Positions 56,373-64,000 of a DNA stretch of 64,000 nucleotides are shown here, one piece after another. The stretch is from an uncultured Flavobacteriales bacterium (GTDB taxonomy: Bacteria > Bacteroidota > Bacteroidia > Flavobacteriales > BACL11). The notes beneath the pieces are model-generated. The model was not told the origin of the DNA. It searched no databases and saw only the letters and a program-made list of their open reading frames with translations. How positions within the stretch are numbered: the stretch's first letter is position 1; the number at the start of each line of letters is the position of its first letter. The translations under genes and the position numbers were made by a program. The stretch lies in contig CAJQJY010000005.1 in assembly GCA_905478765.1 (NCBI GenBank), positions 52,168 through 116,167 of the forward strand, written 5' to 3'.

Positions 56373-57499
56373 AGAATATTTTAATTTCGGGAGGGGCAGG
56401 ATTTATTGGATCTAATCTTACAAAAAGACTAGTATCTAAAGGTTATAATATAACTATTTTAGATAATCTATCAAAGCAAATCCATGGAAAAGATCAAATA
56501 TCAGAATTATATAATTCTGTTAAAGAAATCTCTACATTTATTTTAGGAAACGTTTGTAACCAAGAAGATTGGAAAAAGTCTTTAAAAGGACAAGATGCTG
56601 TTATTCATTTAGCTGCAGAGACTGGAACAGGACAATCTATGTATGAGGTTTCTAGATACAATGATGTAAACATTTTAGGAACATCTCATTTACTTGATTT
56701 CTTGGCGAATAATAAAAATTCTGTAAAGAAGATGATAATTGCATCATCAAGGTCAATTTATGGGGAGGGTAAATATAAATGTGAGAATCATGGTGTAGTT
56801 TATCCTAATGACAGAATAGCATCTAATATGTTGAAAGGAAAATTTGATCTATTCTGTGATGTTTGTGGAGGTGAATTAGATTTAATGCCAACAGATGAAA
56901 ATTCAAAGATTCATCCTTCTTCAATTTATGGTATTACAAAACAGCATCAAGAGCAAATGATACTATTAATGGGGAAATCATTAGGGATACCTGCAGTTGC
57001 ACTCAGATATCAAAATGTATATGGTCCAGGGCAATCATTAAGCAATCCATATACTGGAATTCTTTCTATTTTCTCTACTAGAATGTTAAATGGGAATGAT
57101 ATTGATATTTATGAGGATGGTGAAGAGAGTAGAGATTTTGTATATATTGATGATGTAGTAGAGGCAACTATACTCGCTTTAGAAAAAGAAGAAGCAAACC
57201 ATCAGGTATTTAATGTTGGTTCTGGTGTGGCGACAACAGTAAGTCAAGTTGCAAATTCTTTAAAGAGTTTGTATAATTCCAATGCAAATATTTCAATTGG
57301 GGGTAGTTTTAGATTAGGTGATGTTAGACATAATTATGCAGATTTAAATAAAATAAAAGATATTCTTGGATTTAAGGCGAAATTTGATTTTCAAACAGGG
57401 ATTTCGAGGTTTGCAGATTGGGTGAAAAATCAAGAGGTAAAAGAAGATAAGTATGAACAGTCTTTAATCGAACTCAAAAATAAAGGACTGATAAAATGA
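56369..57499 (+). CDS. NAD-dependent sugar-nucleotide epimerase/dehydratase with zinc-ribbon-like insert
   Basis: The 376-residue extended SDR has the NAD motif GGAGFIGSN at residues 8-16 and catalytic Y187 and K191 (SSIYGITK). Between the Ser region (SSRSIYGEG) and the Tyr it has an insert with C138-x2-H141 and C163-x2-C166, likely binding zinc. This insert, and LDNLSKQIHG after the second strand, recall dTDP-rhamnose 4-epimerases of the WbiB type, giving 6-deoxy-talose. The specific substrate is not proven. It overlaps both neighbours by ATGA. Confidence 0.85.
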   Translation: MKNILISGGAGFIGSNLTKRLVSKGYNITILDNLSKQIHGKDQISELYNSVKEISTFILGNVCNQEDWKKSLKGQDAVIHLAAETGTGQSMYEVSRYNDVNILGTSHLLDFLANNKNSVKKMIIASSRSIYGEGKYKCENHGVVYPNDRIASNMLKGKFDLFCDVCGGELDLMPTDENSKIHPSSIYGITKQHQEQMILLMGKSLGIPAVALRYQNVYGPGQSLSNPYTGILSIFSTRMLNGNDIDIYEDGEESRDFVYIDDVVEATILALEKEEANHQVFNVGSGVATTVSQVANSLKSLYNSNANISIGGSFRLGDVRHNYADLNKIKDILGFKAKFDFQTGISRFADWVKNQEVKEDKYEQSLIELKNKGLIK

Positions 57500-58827
57500 G
57501 ATTAATATTATTCTTTTTTTTATTTGGCTTAAACTCAATTGCACAGGAATTACGAGAGAATGTTTTAGGGTTTGCTACTTCTAATACTTTTACCTACTGT
57601 GATGTTAATGATACATCATTTATTAATAATGTAAAAGAGTTAAATCCAAAAGTATTAAGATTTCCGGGTGGAGCTGTTGGTAATTTTTATCATTTTGGTA
57701 AAAAAGGATATGGGTTTGATTTTGAAGAGATAGATAATTACCATTCAGGAAAATTCCCTAAAAGATCTAGAGGTCTCGAAAATTATAGAAGAAGAAAGAA
57801 TCAAGAACATGACTATATTGAAGATTTTATTGTTTTAGCAAAAGCTACAAATGCAAAAGCTATTTTAGTAGCTAATATGTTTATTAACAATGATGATATA
57901 TTGAAAATGATAGACAAATTACACGAAAACGATATTGATGTAATTGGTGTCGAGTTAGGTACTGAGCTCTCAAATAGAAGTTATTATAAAAATGGATATA
58001 CAATTGATGATTATTTGTATTCATCTAAAGCAGTTTCATCTAAAGTTAAATTACAATACCCAGAAATAAAAACAGCTATTGTTGCAGCACCATTAGGAAA
58101 AAGGATTGGACATAGACATAATGTTTGGAATAGTAAATTAGCAGATGAAGATTTCTATGATGCTATTGTTATTCATTCCTATTCAAAGGTTATCAAAGGG
58201 GATGACGAGTACGGAAAAATGATTTCAGAAGAAAGTGAGGGAGAGAAACAGCAAGCCTTTGAGTTATATAAAGATAGAGTATTAAAGTATCTAGAAAATG
58301 ATTACCCCAAAGAAGTAAAAGAATATGTAAATATTTTTGATAAACCAATTTGGGTCACAGAATGGAATTTGCAGATGTCTAAAACAACAGCTAATACATT
58401 GTTTCAGTCCCTATTTGTTTCGCAATATGTGCTAGAAGTATTAAGTAATCCTGAATTAGTAGCCATTGAGCTAACTACTTACCATAATTTAGGTGGTAGA
58501 GATTTTACCGGCTCAATTTTTAGAAATGAAAAAGATAAAATCCATATACAGAGTACATATTACCCTTTTTTAATGTTAGGCAAAATATTAGACAATGATA
58601 TTGTAAGAATAGAGAGAATAAAGAATAAAGAGCTATTCGAGTATCAATGTTTTGACATAGTTAATAATCAAATTTTAAATTATAAGATTGATTGGGAATT
58701 TAAAGTTATTAGTTGTGATGATTTTTCTGAGAAAAGTTCATTTGCATCAATAAAGTATGAGAGCCCCAATTTATTTGATAAAGCTGACGTTAAGGGGCAG
58801 TTGCAAATAGAGTTTGTTATAGATTAA
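57496..58827 (+). CDS. Secreted glycoside hydrolase-like TIM-barrel protein
   Basis: The 443-residue protein has a signal peptide (RLILFFFLFGLNSIAQ) and a clan GH-A-like barrel. LRFPGGAVGNFYHF comes near residue 54 and VIHSYSK near 225. The candidate acid/base region is GVELGTEL at 151-158 and the candidate nucleophile E289 in WVTEWN. The usual Asn before the acid/base Glu is replaced by Thr. The pattern resembles arabinofuranosidase or heparanase-like families, but no exact family is claimed. Encoded within the polysaccharide operon, it may trim or release the sulfated polymer. Confidence 0.65.
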   Translation: MRLILFFFLFGLNSIAQELRENVLGFATSNTFTYCDVNDTSFINNVKELNPKVLRFPGGAVGNFYHFGKKGYGFDFEEIDNYHSGKFPKRSRGLENYRRRKNQEHDYIEDFIVLAKATNAKAILVANMFINNDDILKMIDKLHENDIDVIGVELGTELSNRSYYKNGYTIDDYLYSSKAVSSKVKLQYPEIKTAIVAAPLGKRIGHRHNVWNSKLADEDFYDAIVIHSYSKVIKGDDEYGKMISEESEGEKQQAFELYKDRVLKYLENDYPKEVKEYVNIFDKPIWVTEWNLQMSKTTANTLFQSLFVSQYVLEVLSNPELVAIELTTYHNLGGRDFTGSIFRNEKDKIHIQSTYYPFLMLGKILDNDIVRIERIKNKELFEYQCFDIVNNQILNYKIDWEFKVISCDDFSEKSSFASIKYESPNLFDKADVKGQLQIEFVID

Positions 58828-59834
58828 TGAGTAAAGCAAAACAAATATTTATTGTAGGTAGTAGTAGAAGTGGAACTACTATGTTGGGACGTATTTTAGG
58901 TAATCATACTGATGTTTTTACTTTTAAAGAGTTGCATTTTTTTGGGACTATTTGGGCAAATAATAACGACAAAAAATTAAATAGAGCAGAACAAGTAAAA
59001 TTACTATCTAGATTATTTTGCATACAAGATAGAGGCATATTTAATCAGAATAATTTTATAGAATTTAAAGAAAAATCAGAAAAAATTTTAGCAGAAGATT
59101 TTTCTTCCCCATTAAGCATTTATGAACTATTTTTAGCAACAATATCTAAAGAAAATTGCAGTTCAATTTCATGTGAACAAACACCTAATAACCTATATTA
59201 TTTAGAGGAAATTTTGGATTTTTTTCCTGACGCAAAAGTTATAAATTTGGTAAGAGACCAAAGAGATGTTTTACTTTCGCAAAAGAATAAATGGAAAAGA
59301 AGATTCCTCGGAGCTAAATCAATACCTATAAAAGAAGCTATTCGCTCATTTGTTAATTATCATCCAATATTAACGGCGAAGGTTTGGAATTCTACATTAT
59401 ATCAGACCTCTAAATTTAGAAGTAATTCTAGAGTGAAAATTGTAAAGTTTGAAGATTTGTTAGTTGATTCAAGAATTCAAGCATATGAGATTTGTAAATT
59501 TTTAGAAATTGATTTTCAAGAAAATATGTTGAAAGTTCCGGTTATTGGTTCTTCAACAGAGAATGATTTAAAATTTGAACTAGTTATTGATAGCTCCAAA
59601 ATTAATAAATGGAAGAGGGGTGGATTGACAAGCTCTGAAATTTATTTGTCTCAAAATTTCTCCTCTAATATGATGGAAGAATTTGGATACGAGAAGGAAA
59701 CTTTCACTTTACCTCCAATTATGGTAGTTTTGCATTTCGTCACATTCCCATTCAAATTAGGCTTAGCTTTTGTTTTGAATTATAATAGACTAGGCATTGT
59801 GGTTAAGGTTATTAAAAAAAGGTTTTTTAAATGA
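58827..59834 (+). CDS. Sulfotransferase family protein 3
   Basis: The 335-residue protein has a 5'-phosphosulfate loop IVGSSRSGTTML at residues 9-20 and a 3'-phosphate motif KVINLVRDQRDVLLSQ near residue 138. It belongs to a different branch (Sulfotransfer_3-like) from the other three, with Ser-Arg instead of Ala-Lys in the loop and a more hydrophobic C-terminus (MVVLHFVTFPFKLGLAFVL). That C-terminal stretch could associate with the membrane. The start overlaps the glycosidase stop by one base, and the stop overlaps the next gene by four. Confidence 0.85.
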   Translation: MSKAKQIFIVGSSRSGTTMLGRILGNHTDVFTFKELHFFGTIWANNNDKKLNRAEQVKLLSRLFCIQDRGIFNQNNFIEFKEKSEKILAEDFSSPLSIYELFLATISKENCSSISCEQTPNNLYYLEEILDFFPDAKVINLVRDQRDVLLSQKNKWKRRFLGAKSIPIKEAIRSFVNYHPILTAKVWNSTLYQTSKFRSNSRVKIVKFEDLLVDSRIQAYEICKFLEIDFQENMLKVPVIGSSTENDLKFELVIDSSKINKWKRGGLTSSEIYLSQNFSSNMMEEFGYEKETFTLPPIMVVLHFVTFPFKLGLAFVLNYNRLGIVVKVIKKRFFK

Positions 59835-60697
59835 AAGTAGATTTTTTTATAGTTGGCGCTCCAAAAGCAGGAACAACATCTTTGTACAATTACCTTAACG
59901 AGCATCTTGAAATTGAGATGAGCTCTCAAAAAGAGCCTAATTATTTTTCTGATGAGGCTTTGCTGGAGCAAGGAATGTATTATGGTAAAAATAGAATTGA
60001 CACTTTGAATAAGTACAATAACTTATTTGTAAATCCTCAAGCTAGATTAAGAGGTGAAGGGAGTGTTTCTTATTTTTTTTATGATGATGTGCCTGATAAG
60101 ATTAAGAAATATAATCCTGATTCTAAAATTATTATAATGCTTAGAAATCCAATAGAAAGAGCGTTTTCACATTTTTTAATGGATTATAGTTTAGGTTTAG
60201 TTTCCGAAAGTTTTGAGGATATTGTAAAGAAAAAGTCTAATCATAAATATGCAAGTTTATTTTACCAACAATACATTCAATTAGGGGAGTATACTAATCA
60301 GTTAAAAAGGTATTTGAATGTATTTAATCGTGAGAATATTTTATTGATTGATTATGATGATTTTAAAAAAGATGTAGCGGAGGTTGTAAATAAGACTTAT
60401 TTGTTTTTAGGTGTTAATGATGATTTTCAACCAAACTTAAACAAGAAGCATAATACATATTCAATGCCTAAAAATAGAATTATCAGATATATTTATTCTT
60501 TTGTTTCTTTTCGGAATATGTTAAAATCAATTTTTTCGCAAGAAATGATTAAAAGTACTAGAAATTTTTTGTTTAAAAGAGACAATAAACCTATAATGAA
60601 AGTGGAAACAAGACATTTTTTGAAAAATCATTTTGAGCAAGATGTGTATGAGCTGAGTGAGTTGTTAAATAAAGATTATACAAAATGGATAAAGTAG
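59831..60697 (+). CDS. Sulfotransferase domain protein 4
   Basis: The 288-residue protein has the 5'-phosphosulfate loop GAPKAGTTSLYNYL from residue 9 and IIIMLRNPIERAFSHF near residue 96. It resembles sulfotransferases 1 and 2 more than 3. No signal peptide is present. Its end overlaps the GT2 glycosyltransferase start by 13 bases. It probably modifies one of the sugars of the repeat unit; the acceptor cannot be told from sequence. Confidence 0.88.
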   Translation: MKVDFFIVGAPKAGTTSLYNYLNEHLEIEMSSQKEPNYFSDEALLEQGMYYGKNRIDTLNKYNNLFVNPQARLRGEGSVSYFFYDDVPDKIKKYNPDSKIIIMLRNPIERAFSHFLMDYSLGLVSESFEDIVKKKSNHKYASLFYQQYIQLGEYTNQLKRYLNVFNRENILLIDYDDFKKDVAEVVNKTYLFLGVNDDFQPNLNKKHNTYSMPKNRIIRYIYSFVSFRNMLKSIFSQEMIKSTRNFLFKRDNKPIMKVETRHFLKNHFEQDVYELSELLNKDYTKWIK

Positions 60698-61596
60698 GAC
60701 TAGTAACTATTACATATAATTCTGCAGATGTTTTACAACCATTTTTGGATAGTGTGTGGAATCAAACGCATGAAAATTTAACACTTTATGTAGTTGATAA
60801 TTTGTCAACTGATACAACTTTAGATATCTTAAGTAATGATAAAGATTCTAGATTAGTTGTTTCGAAAAATGATACGAATTTTGGTGTTGCAAAAGCAAAT
60901 AATCAAGGAATTAAAAAGGCTATTGATGATGGATGCAATCAAATTCTAATTATTAATAATGATGTAGAATTTGAGACAACTTTAATTGAAAAACTTTTAA
61001 AAGTTCAAACAGATAAATGTTGTAGTTTGGTAAGTCCTAAAATGATGTATTTTGATAATCCTAATCATATTTGGTATGCTGGTAGCTGGTTTGATAAAAG
61101 TAAAGGGTATTTGCCTTTACATAGGGGAATGGGTGAGTTGGATAAGGGAAAATATGATGAAACTATTGAGGTAGAGTATGCTCCAACCTGCTGTTTATTA
61201 GCCAAAAAAGAAGTATTTAGAGATGTTGGCCTAATGAATGAAAAGTATTTTGTCTATCTAGACGATACAGATTTCTCTTATAGAGTTTGGAAGAATAGTC
61301 GACATAAAATTTTTTATTATCCTGATGTAGAATTTTATCATAAAGTTGGAAGTTTAACAAAATCATTTGAAAAGCAAAAAGAAAGAACCTATAGAGGTAA
61401 TTTTTTTATAAAACAGAATACAAGAAACCATGTGTATTTTTTAAAACAAATAGGAGGTATTTCTTCATTTTTCTTTATTTTTTGGTTGTTTTTTAAAAAC
61501 AATATTAAATTTGTGATTAATTCTCAAATCAGGAAAAATCTCTCTACTTGGTGGTTAATTAATAAATCTTATTTTGAAGGTATTTTAATGAAATAA
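60685..61596 (+). CDS. Family 2 glycosyltransferase
   Basis: The 303-residue protein is a GT-A-fold GT2 enzyme: VGLVTITYNSADVLQPFLDS at the N-terminus, the donor motif IINNDVEFE at about residues 90-96, and LDDTDFSYRVWK near residue 192. The rhamnosyltransferase-like subgroup (CCLLAKKEVFRDVGLMNEKYFVYLDD) is suggested by pattern only. A C-terminal hydrophobic segment (ISSFFFIFWLFF) may anchor it to the membrane. Its stop overlaps the GT4 start by one base. Confidence 0.9.
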   Translation: MDKVGLVTITYNSADVLQPFLDSVWNQTHENLTLYVVDNLSTDTTLDILSNDKDSRLVVSKNDTNFGVAKANNQGIKKAIDDGCNQILIINNDVEFETTLIEKLLKVQTDKCCSLVSPKMMYFDNPNHIWYAGSWFDKSKGYLPLHRGMGELDKGKYDETIEVEYAPTCCLLAKKEVFRDVGLMNEKYFVYLDDTDFSYRVWKNSRHKIFYYPDVEFYHKVGSLTKSFEKQKERTYRGNFFIKQNTRNHVYFLKQIGGISSFFFIFWLFFKNNIKFVINSQIRKNLSTWWLINKSYFEGILMK

Positions 61597-62741
61597 TGAA
61601 AAGAAAAGTAGCGATTATTGATACTCTTGGAGCCCATGGAGGCTCTTTCCATTTTTATACTTTTGGACAGTGTATCGGGTTGTCTAATGCTGGAGTTCAG
61701 CTTTGTTTGTATTCTAATAATAAGACGAAAAATCCTCATATAAAAGGAGTTAATTTCTATTCCTTTTATAATAATTTATTTTCTTCTAAATATAAATGGA
61801 TAAGTGGTTTAAGATGGGTATTTGGATCTTTAAAGTCTGTAATTCACGCAAGGCTACAAGGCATCTCAGTTTTTCATTTCCATATTTTTTACACAAATAT
61901 TTTGACATTATTTAATCTTCTTTTAGTTAAGCTTCTTTTTGGTAAAGTTGTACTTACAGTTCATGATGTTACTTCTTTTGCCGATGAAAACGAATCAACA
62001 ATTTTTGCAAATTTTTTTTATAATTTAACTGATATTGTGTTGACTCATAATACATTTAGTAAAGATGAGATCATTAAAGTAACTTCTATATCATCTAGCA
62101 AAATTTACATTATTCCGCATGGAAATTACACTCCATTTATTTCTATTCAGAATGATAAAAATAATTCAAAAGAAATATTAAATTTGCCAAAGGATAAAAC
62201 AATATTGCTTTTTTTTGGTATGATTAAAAAGGTAAAAGGCCTTGAAATACTTTTAGAAGCATTTAAAAAAGTTGTAGATACAAATTCTGATATTGTATTG
62301 CTTATTGCTGGAAAACCTTGGGAAGATGACTTTGATGAATATCAAAAGATAATAGATAGAAATAATCTCTCTAAACATATTATTCTACATACAAAGTTTA
62401 TTCCCCATGAAGATGTTAAACATTATTATTGTGTATCAGATTTAGTTGTGTTGCCTTATAAAAAGATTTATCAAAGTGGGGTTTTAATGATGACTCTTAG
62501 CTATGAAAGGCCAGCTATTGTATCTAATTTACCTTCTTTAATGGAGGTTATTTCTGATAATGAAAATGGGTTTTTATTTGAGACAGAAAATTCAAATGAT
62601 TTATCTGATAAATTAATTCAGATTTTGGCTGATAGAAAGAAATTAGAAATAGTTAGAAGGAAAGGAGCAGAATTAATAAACACAAAGTATGGATGGGATG
62701 AAATAGGCAGACTTACTAAGTCAGCTTATGAAACTCTTTAA
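61596..62741 (+). CDS. Family 4 glycosyltransferase
   Basis: The 381-residue GT-B-fold protein has the GT4 features: a Gly-rich N-terminus (DTLGAHGGSFHFYTFG), the hinge GMIKKVKGLEILLEAF near residue 209 and the nucleotide-sugar motif YQSGVLMMTLSYERPAIVS near 292, with Glu at the expected position of PSLMEVI. It probably adds a sugar to the growing lipid-linked unit. It lies one base into the GT2 stop and 27 bases before gmhA. Confidence 0.9.
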   Translation: MKRKVAIIDTLGAHGGSFHFYTFGQCIGLSNAGVQLCLYSNNKTKNPHIKGVNFYSFYNNLFSSKYKWISGLRWVFGSLKSVIHARLQGISVFHFHIFYTNILTLFNLLLVKLLFGKVVLTVHDVTSFADENESTIFANFFYNLTDIVLTHNTFSKDEIIKVTSISSSKIYIIPHGNYTPFISIQNDKNNSKEILNLPKDKTILLFFGMIKKVKGLEILLEAFKKVVDTNSDIVLLIAGKPWEDDFDEYQKIIDRNNLSKHIILHTKFIPHEDVKHYYCVSDLVVLPYKKIYQSGVLMMTLSYERPAIVSNLPSLMEVISDNENGFLFETENSNDLSDKLIQILADRKKLEIVRRKGAELINTKYGWDEIGRLTKSAYETL

Positions 62742-62768
62742 ATTTATATTTTTACCAAAATCATAAAT

Positions 62769-63350
62769 ATGAAAAGTAGAATTAAAAGCAGTATTAAAAG
62801 TTCTGTAGAAAATCACAATAGAGTTTTGAATGATTCAAATCTTCAATTTAATATTGAAAGAATTGTAAATAGTTGTATTAATGCTTTTAAGAATGATAAA
62901 AAGATGCTTTTCTGTGGTAATGGTGGGAGTGCTTCTGATGCTCAGCATATTGCTTCTGAACTTAGTGGTAGGTTTTATAAGGATAGACCTCCTTTATATG
63001 CAGAAGCTTTGCACGTAAACACTTCATACATGACTGCTGTTGCTAATGATTATGGTTATGAGCAAACTTATGCGAGAATGGTTGAAGCTTCTGGTAGAAA
63101 AGGAGATGTTTTAGTTGGAATTTCTACTTCTGGGGATTCCCCAAATTTAGTTAAAGCTATGCTTAAAGCTAAAGAAATTGGAATGTTAACAGTTGGTTTT
63201 ACCGGAATTAAAGGAGGGGAAATGAAAGATATTTGCGATATAATGATACAAGTTCCTTCTGATGATACACCAAGAATTCAAGAAGTTCATATTTTAGTTG
63301 GGCATATTATTTGTCAACTTATAGAAGAAGAAATGTTTCCTTATGCATAA
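62769..63350 (+). CDS. gmhA: Sedoheptulose 7-phosphate isomerase
   Basis: The 193-residue SIS-domain protein converts sedoheptulose 7-phosphate to D-glycero-D-manno-heptose 7-phosphate, the first step to nucleotide-activated heptose. CGNGGSASDAQHIASELSGR is the family signature, with ISTSGDSPNLVKA near residue 118. Length is normal. The heptose kinase and nucleotidyl transferase are not in the window and may lie downstream. The gene overlaps gmhB by 8 bases. Confidence 0.94.
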   Translation: MKSRIKSSIKSSVENHNRVLNDSNLQFNIERIVNSCINAFKNDKKMLFCGNGGSASDAQHIASELSGRFYKDRPPLYAEALHVNTSYMTAVANDYGYEQTYARMVEASGRKGDVLVGISTSGDSPNLVKAMLKAKEIGMLTVGFTGIKGGEMKDICDIMIQVPSDDTPRIQEVHILVGHIICQLIEEEMFPYA

Positions 63351-63855
63351 TCTAGACACCCTTTTTCTAGATAGAGATGGTGTTATAAATATGAAACTAG
63401 AAGCAAGATATGTCCGTAATTCTAATGAATTTGAATTTATGCAAGGAGCAGTATTTGCTATCTCAAAACTTACGAAAATATTTAAAAGGATTTTAATTGT
63501 TACAAATCAACAGGGTATTGGTAAGGGTATAATGACAGAAGATGATTTGAATTTAGTTCATAGCTTTATGAATTCTGAAATTGGAAAATTAAATGGAAAA
63601 ATTGATAAAGTTTATTTTTGTCCTCATTTAGTAAGAGAAAAGTGCGCTTGCAGGAAGCCTAATCCGGGTATGATTCAACAAGCTAAGTTAGATTTCCCTG
63701 AAATTAATTTTGAAAACTCATATTTAGTTGGGGACTCTCTTTCGGATATTGAAGCTGGCAAAAGAATGAGTTTAAATACAATAAAAGTAGATAATGAATA
63801 CACCCTTGCTAAATGGGCCGCTGAATTAACATCTGTTGATGAAAAAAATTCTTAG
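63343..63855 (+). CDS. gmhB: D,D-heptose 1,7-bisphosphate phosphatase
   Basis: The 170-residue HAD phosphatase has the nucleophile motif FLDRDGVIN (D10, D12), the threonine motif ILIVTNQQGIGKG, the zinc-loop CPHLVREKCACRKP and the acidic motif GDSLSDIEAG. It removes the 1-phosphate of heptose bisphosphate. Together with gmhA it indicates heptose in the polysaccharide or LPS. It overlaps gmhA by 8 bases. Confidence 0.92.
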   Translation: MHNLDTLFLDRDGVINMKLEARYVRNSNEFEFMQGAVFAISKLTKIFKRILIVTNQQGIGKGIMTEDDLNLVHSFMNSEIGKLNGKIDKVYFCPHLVREKCACRKPNPGMIQQAKLDFPEINFENSYLVGDSLSDIEAGKRMSLNTIKVDNEYTLAKWAAELTSVDEKNS

Positions 63856-63876
63856 TTTTACAAAAAAACAAGAAAA

Positions 63877-64000
63877 GTGATCACCCCTTATTATAATATT
63901 TTTTTTTCTTTAATAACTGCATTTTTCATTGCACTTTTAGCAATTCCAAGGCTTATTGACTTTGCTAAGAAGTTAAATGTTTTTGATAATGGAGGAGACA
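63877..64000 (+). CDS. WecA/MraY-family initiating glycosyl-1-phosphate transferase (3' truncated)
   Basis: The window ends 41 codons into this gene. From GTG at 63877 it encodes a membrane segment (ITAFFIALLAIPRLID) followed by FAKKLNVFDNGGD, the N-terminal pattern of WecA-type undecaprenyl-phosphate sugar-1-phosphate transferases. If correct, it starts repeat-unit assembly on the lipid carrier, completing the Wzx/Wzy set. The GTG start is the best I see 21 bases after gmhB, but an earlier start is possible. Confidence 0.7.
   Translation, partial: MITPYYNIFFSLITAFFIALLAIPRLIDFAKKLNVFDNGGD

Noticed and set aside
1..64000. Insertion sequences, prophage, CRISPR, tRNA or rRNA
   Set aside because: No transposase or phage gene, no regular direct repeats with spacers, and no cloverleaf or rRNA-like sequence was seen on reading both strands.

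Overview
This is an AT-rich chromosome segment from a member of the Bacteroidota, most likely a marine or aquatic Flavobacteriales. The evidence is a complete alternative complex III operon (actA-F), the type 9 secretion translocon gene sprA in its usual ruvA-sprA-gcvH setting, gliding genes gldE and gldD beside ssb and mutY, several secreted proteins with T9SS C-terminal sorting domains, and promoters with the Bacteroidota -7 box TAnnTTTG. Shine-Dalgarno-like leaders are nearly absent. I see no rRNA, tRNA, CRISPR array or insertion sequence, and no stretch over 300 bases without a gene.

Layout. 1-1191: the 3' part of an Mrp Fe-S carrier ATPase and a NifU-type scaffold. 1338-9215: actABCDEF, the quinol:electron-acceptor oxidoreductase, with no terminal oxidase genes attached, closed by a terminator. 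9288-10489: ruvB and a small conserved-looking reverse gene. 10533-17392 (reverse): ubiX, outer-membrane proteins and three thioredoxin-fold redox proteins (Omp28-like, TlpA-like and a T9SS-exported one). 17545-29467: a cysteine-rich T9SS cargo protein, maeB, ruvA, sprA, gcvH and tonB. 29549-33048 (reverse): fumC, arsC-like, prfB and recX, with a tiny membrane-protein reading frame on the other strand. 33094-36345: an MFS transporter, then on the reverse strand hup, a 29-residue basic protein gene and rng. 36469-40683: mutY, ssb, gldE, gldD and a DMT transporter. 40711-47427: an M43 metalloprotease (reverse), then rplU, rpmA, serS, a TPR protein, a DUF4286 protein and an MFS transporter.

47598-64000 is the accessory region and the most interesting part. 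cysC-cysD-cysN (reverse) should make PAPS. The divergent forward operon starts with a DeoC-type aldolase and cysQ (PAP phosphatase). It then holds a Wzx-type flippase, two sulfotransferases, a Wzy-like polymerase, a sugar-nucleotide epimerase, a secreted glycosidase-like protein, two more sulfotransferases, GT2 and GT4 glycosyltransferases, gmhA and gmhB, and the start of a WecA-type initiating transferase. The coherent reading is a Wzx/Wzy locus for a sulfated cell-surface or exopolysaccharide, carrying its own sulfate activation and by-product removal genes. No cysH or cysI is present in the window, which favours sulfation over assimilation as the role of the PAPS.

Functions are assigned from recognisable motifs in the translated sequence and from gene order. 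No database search was run.
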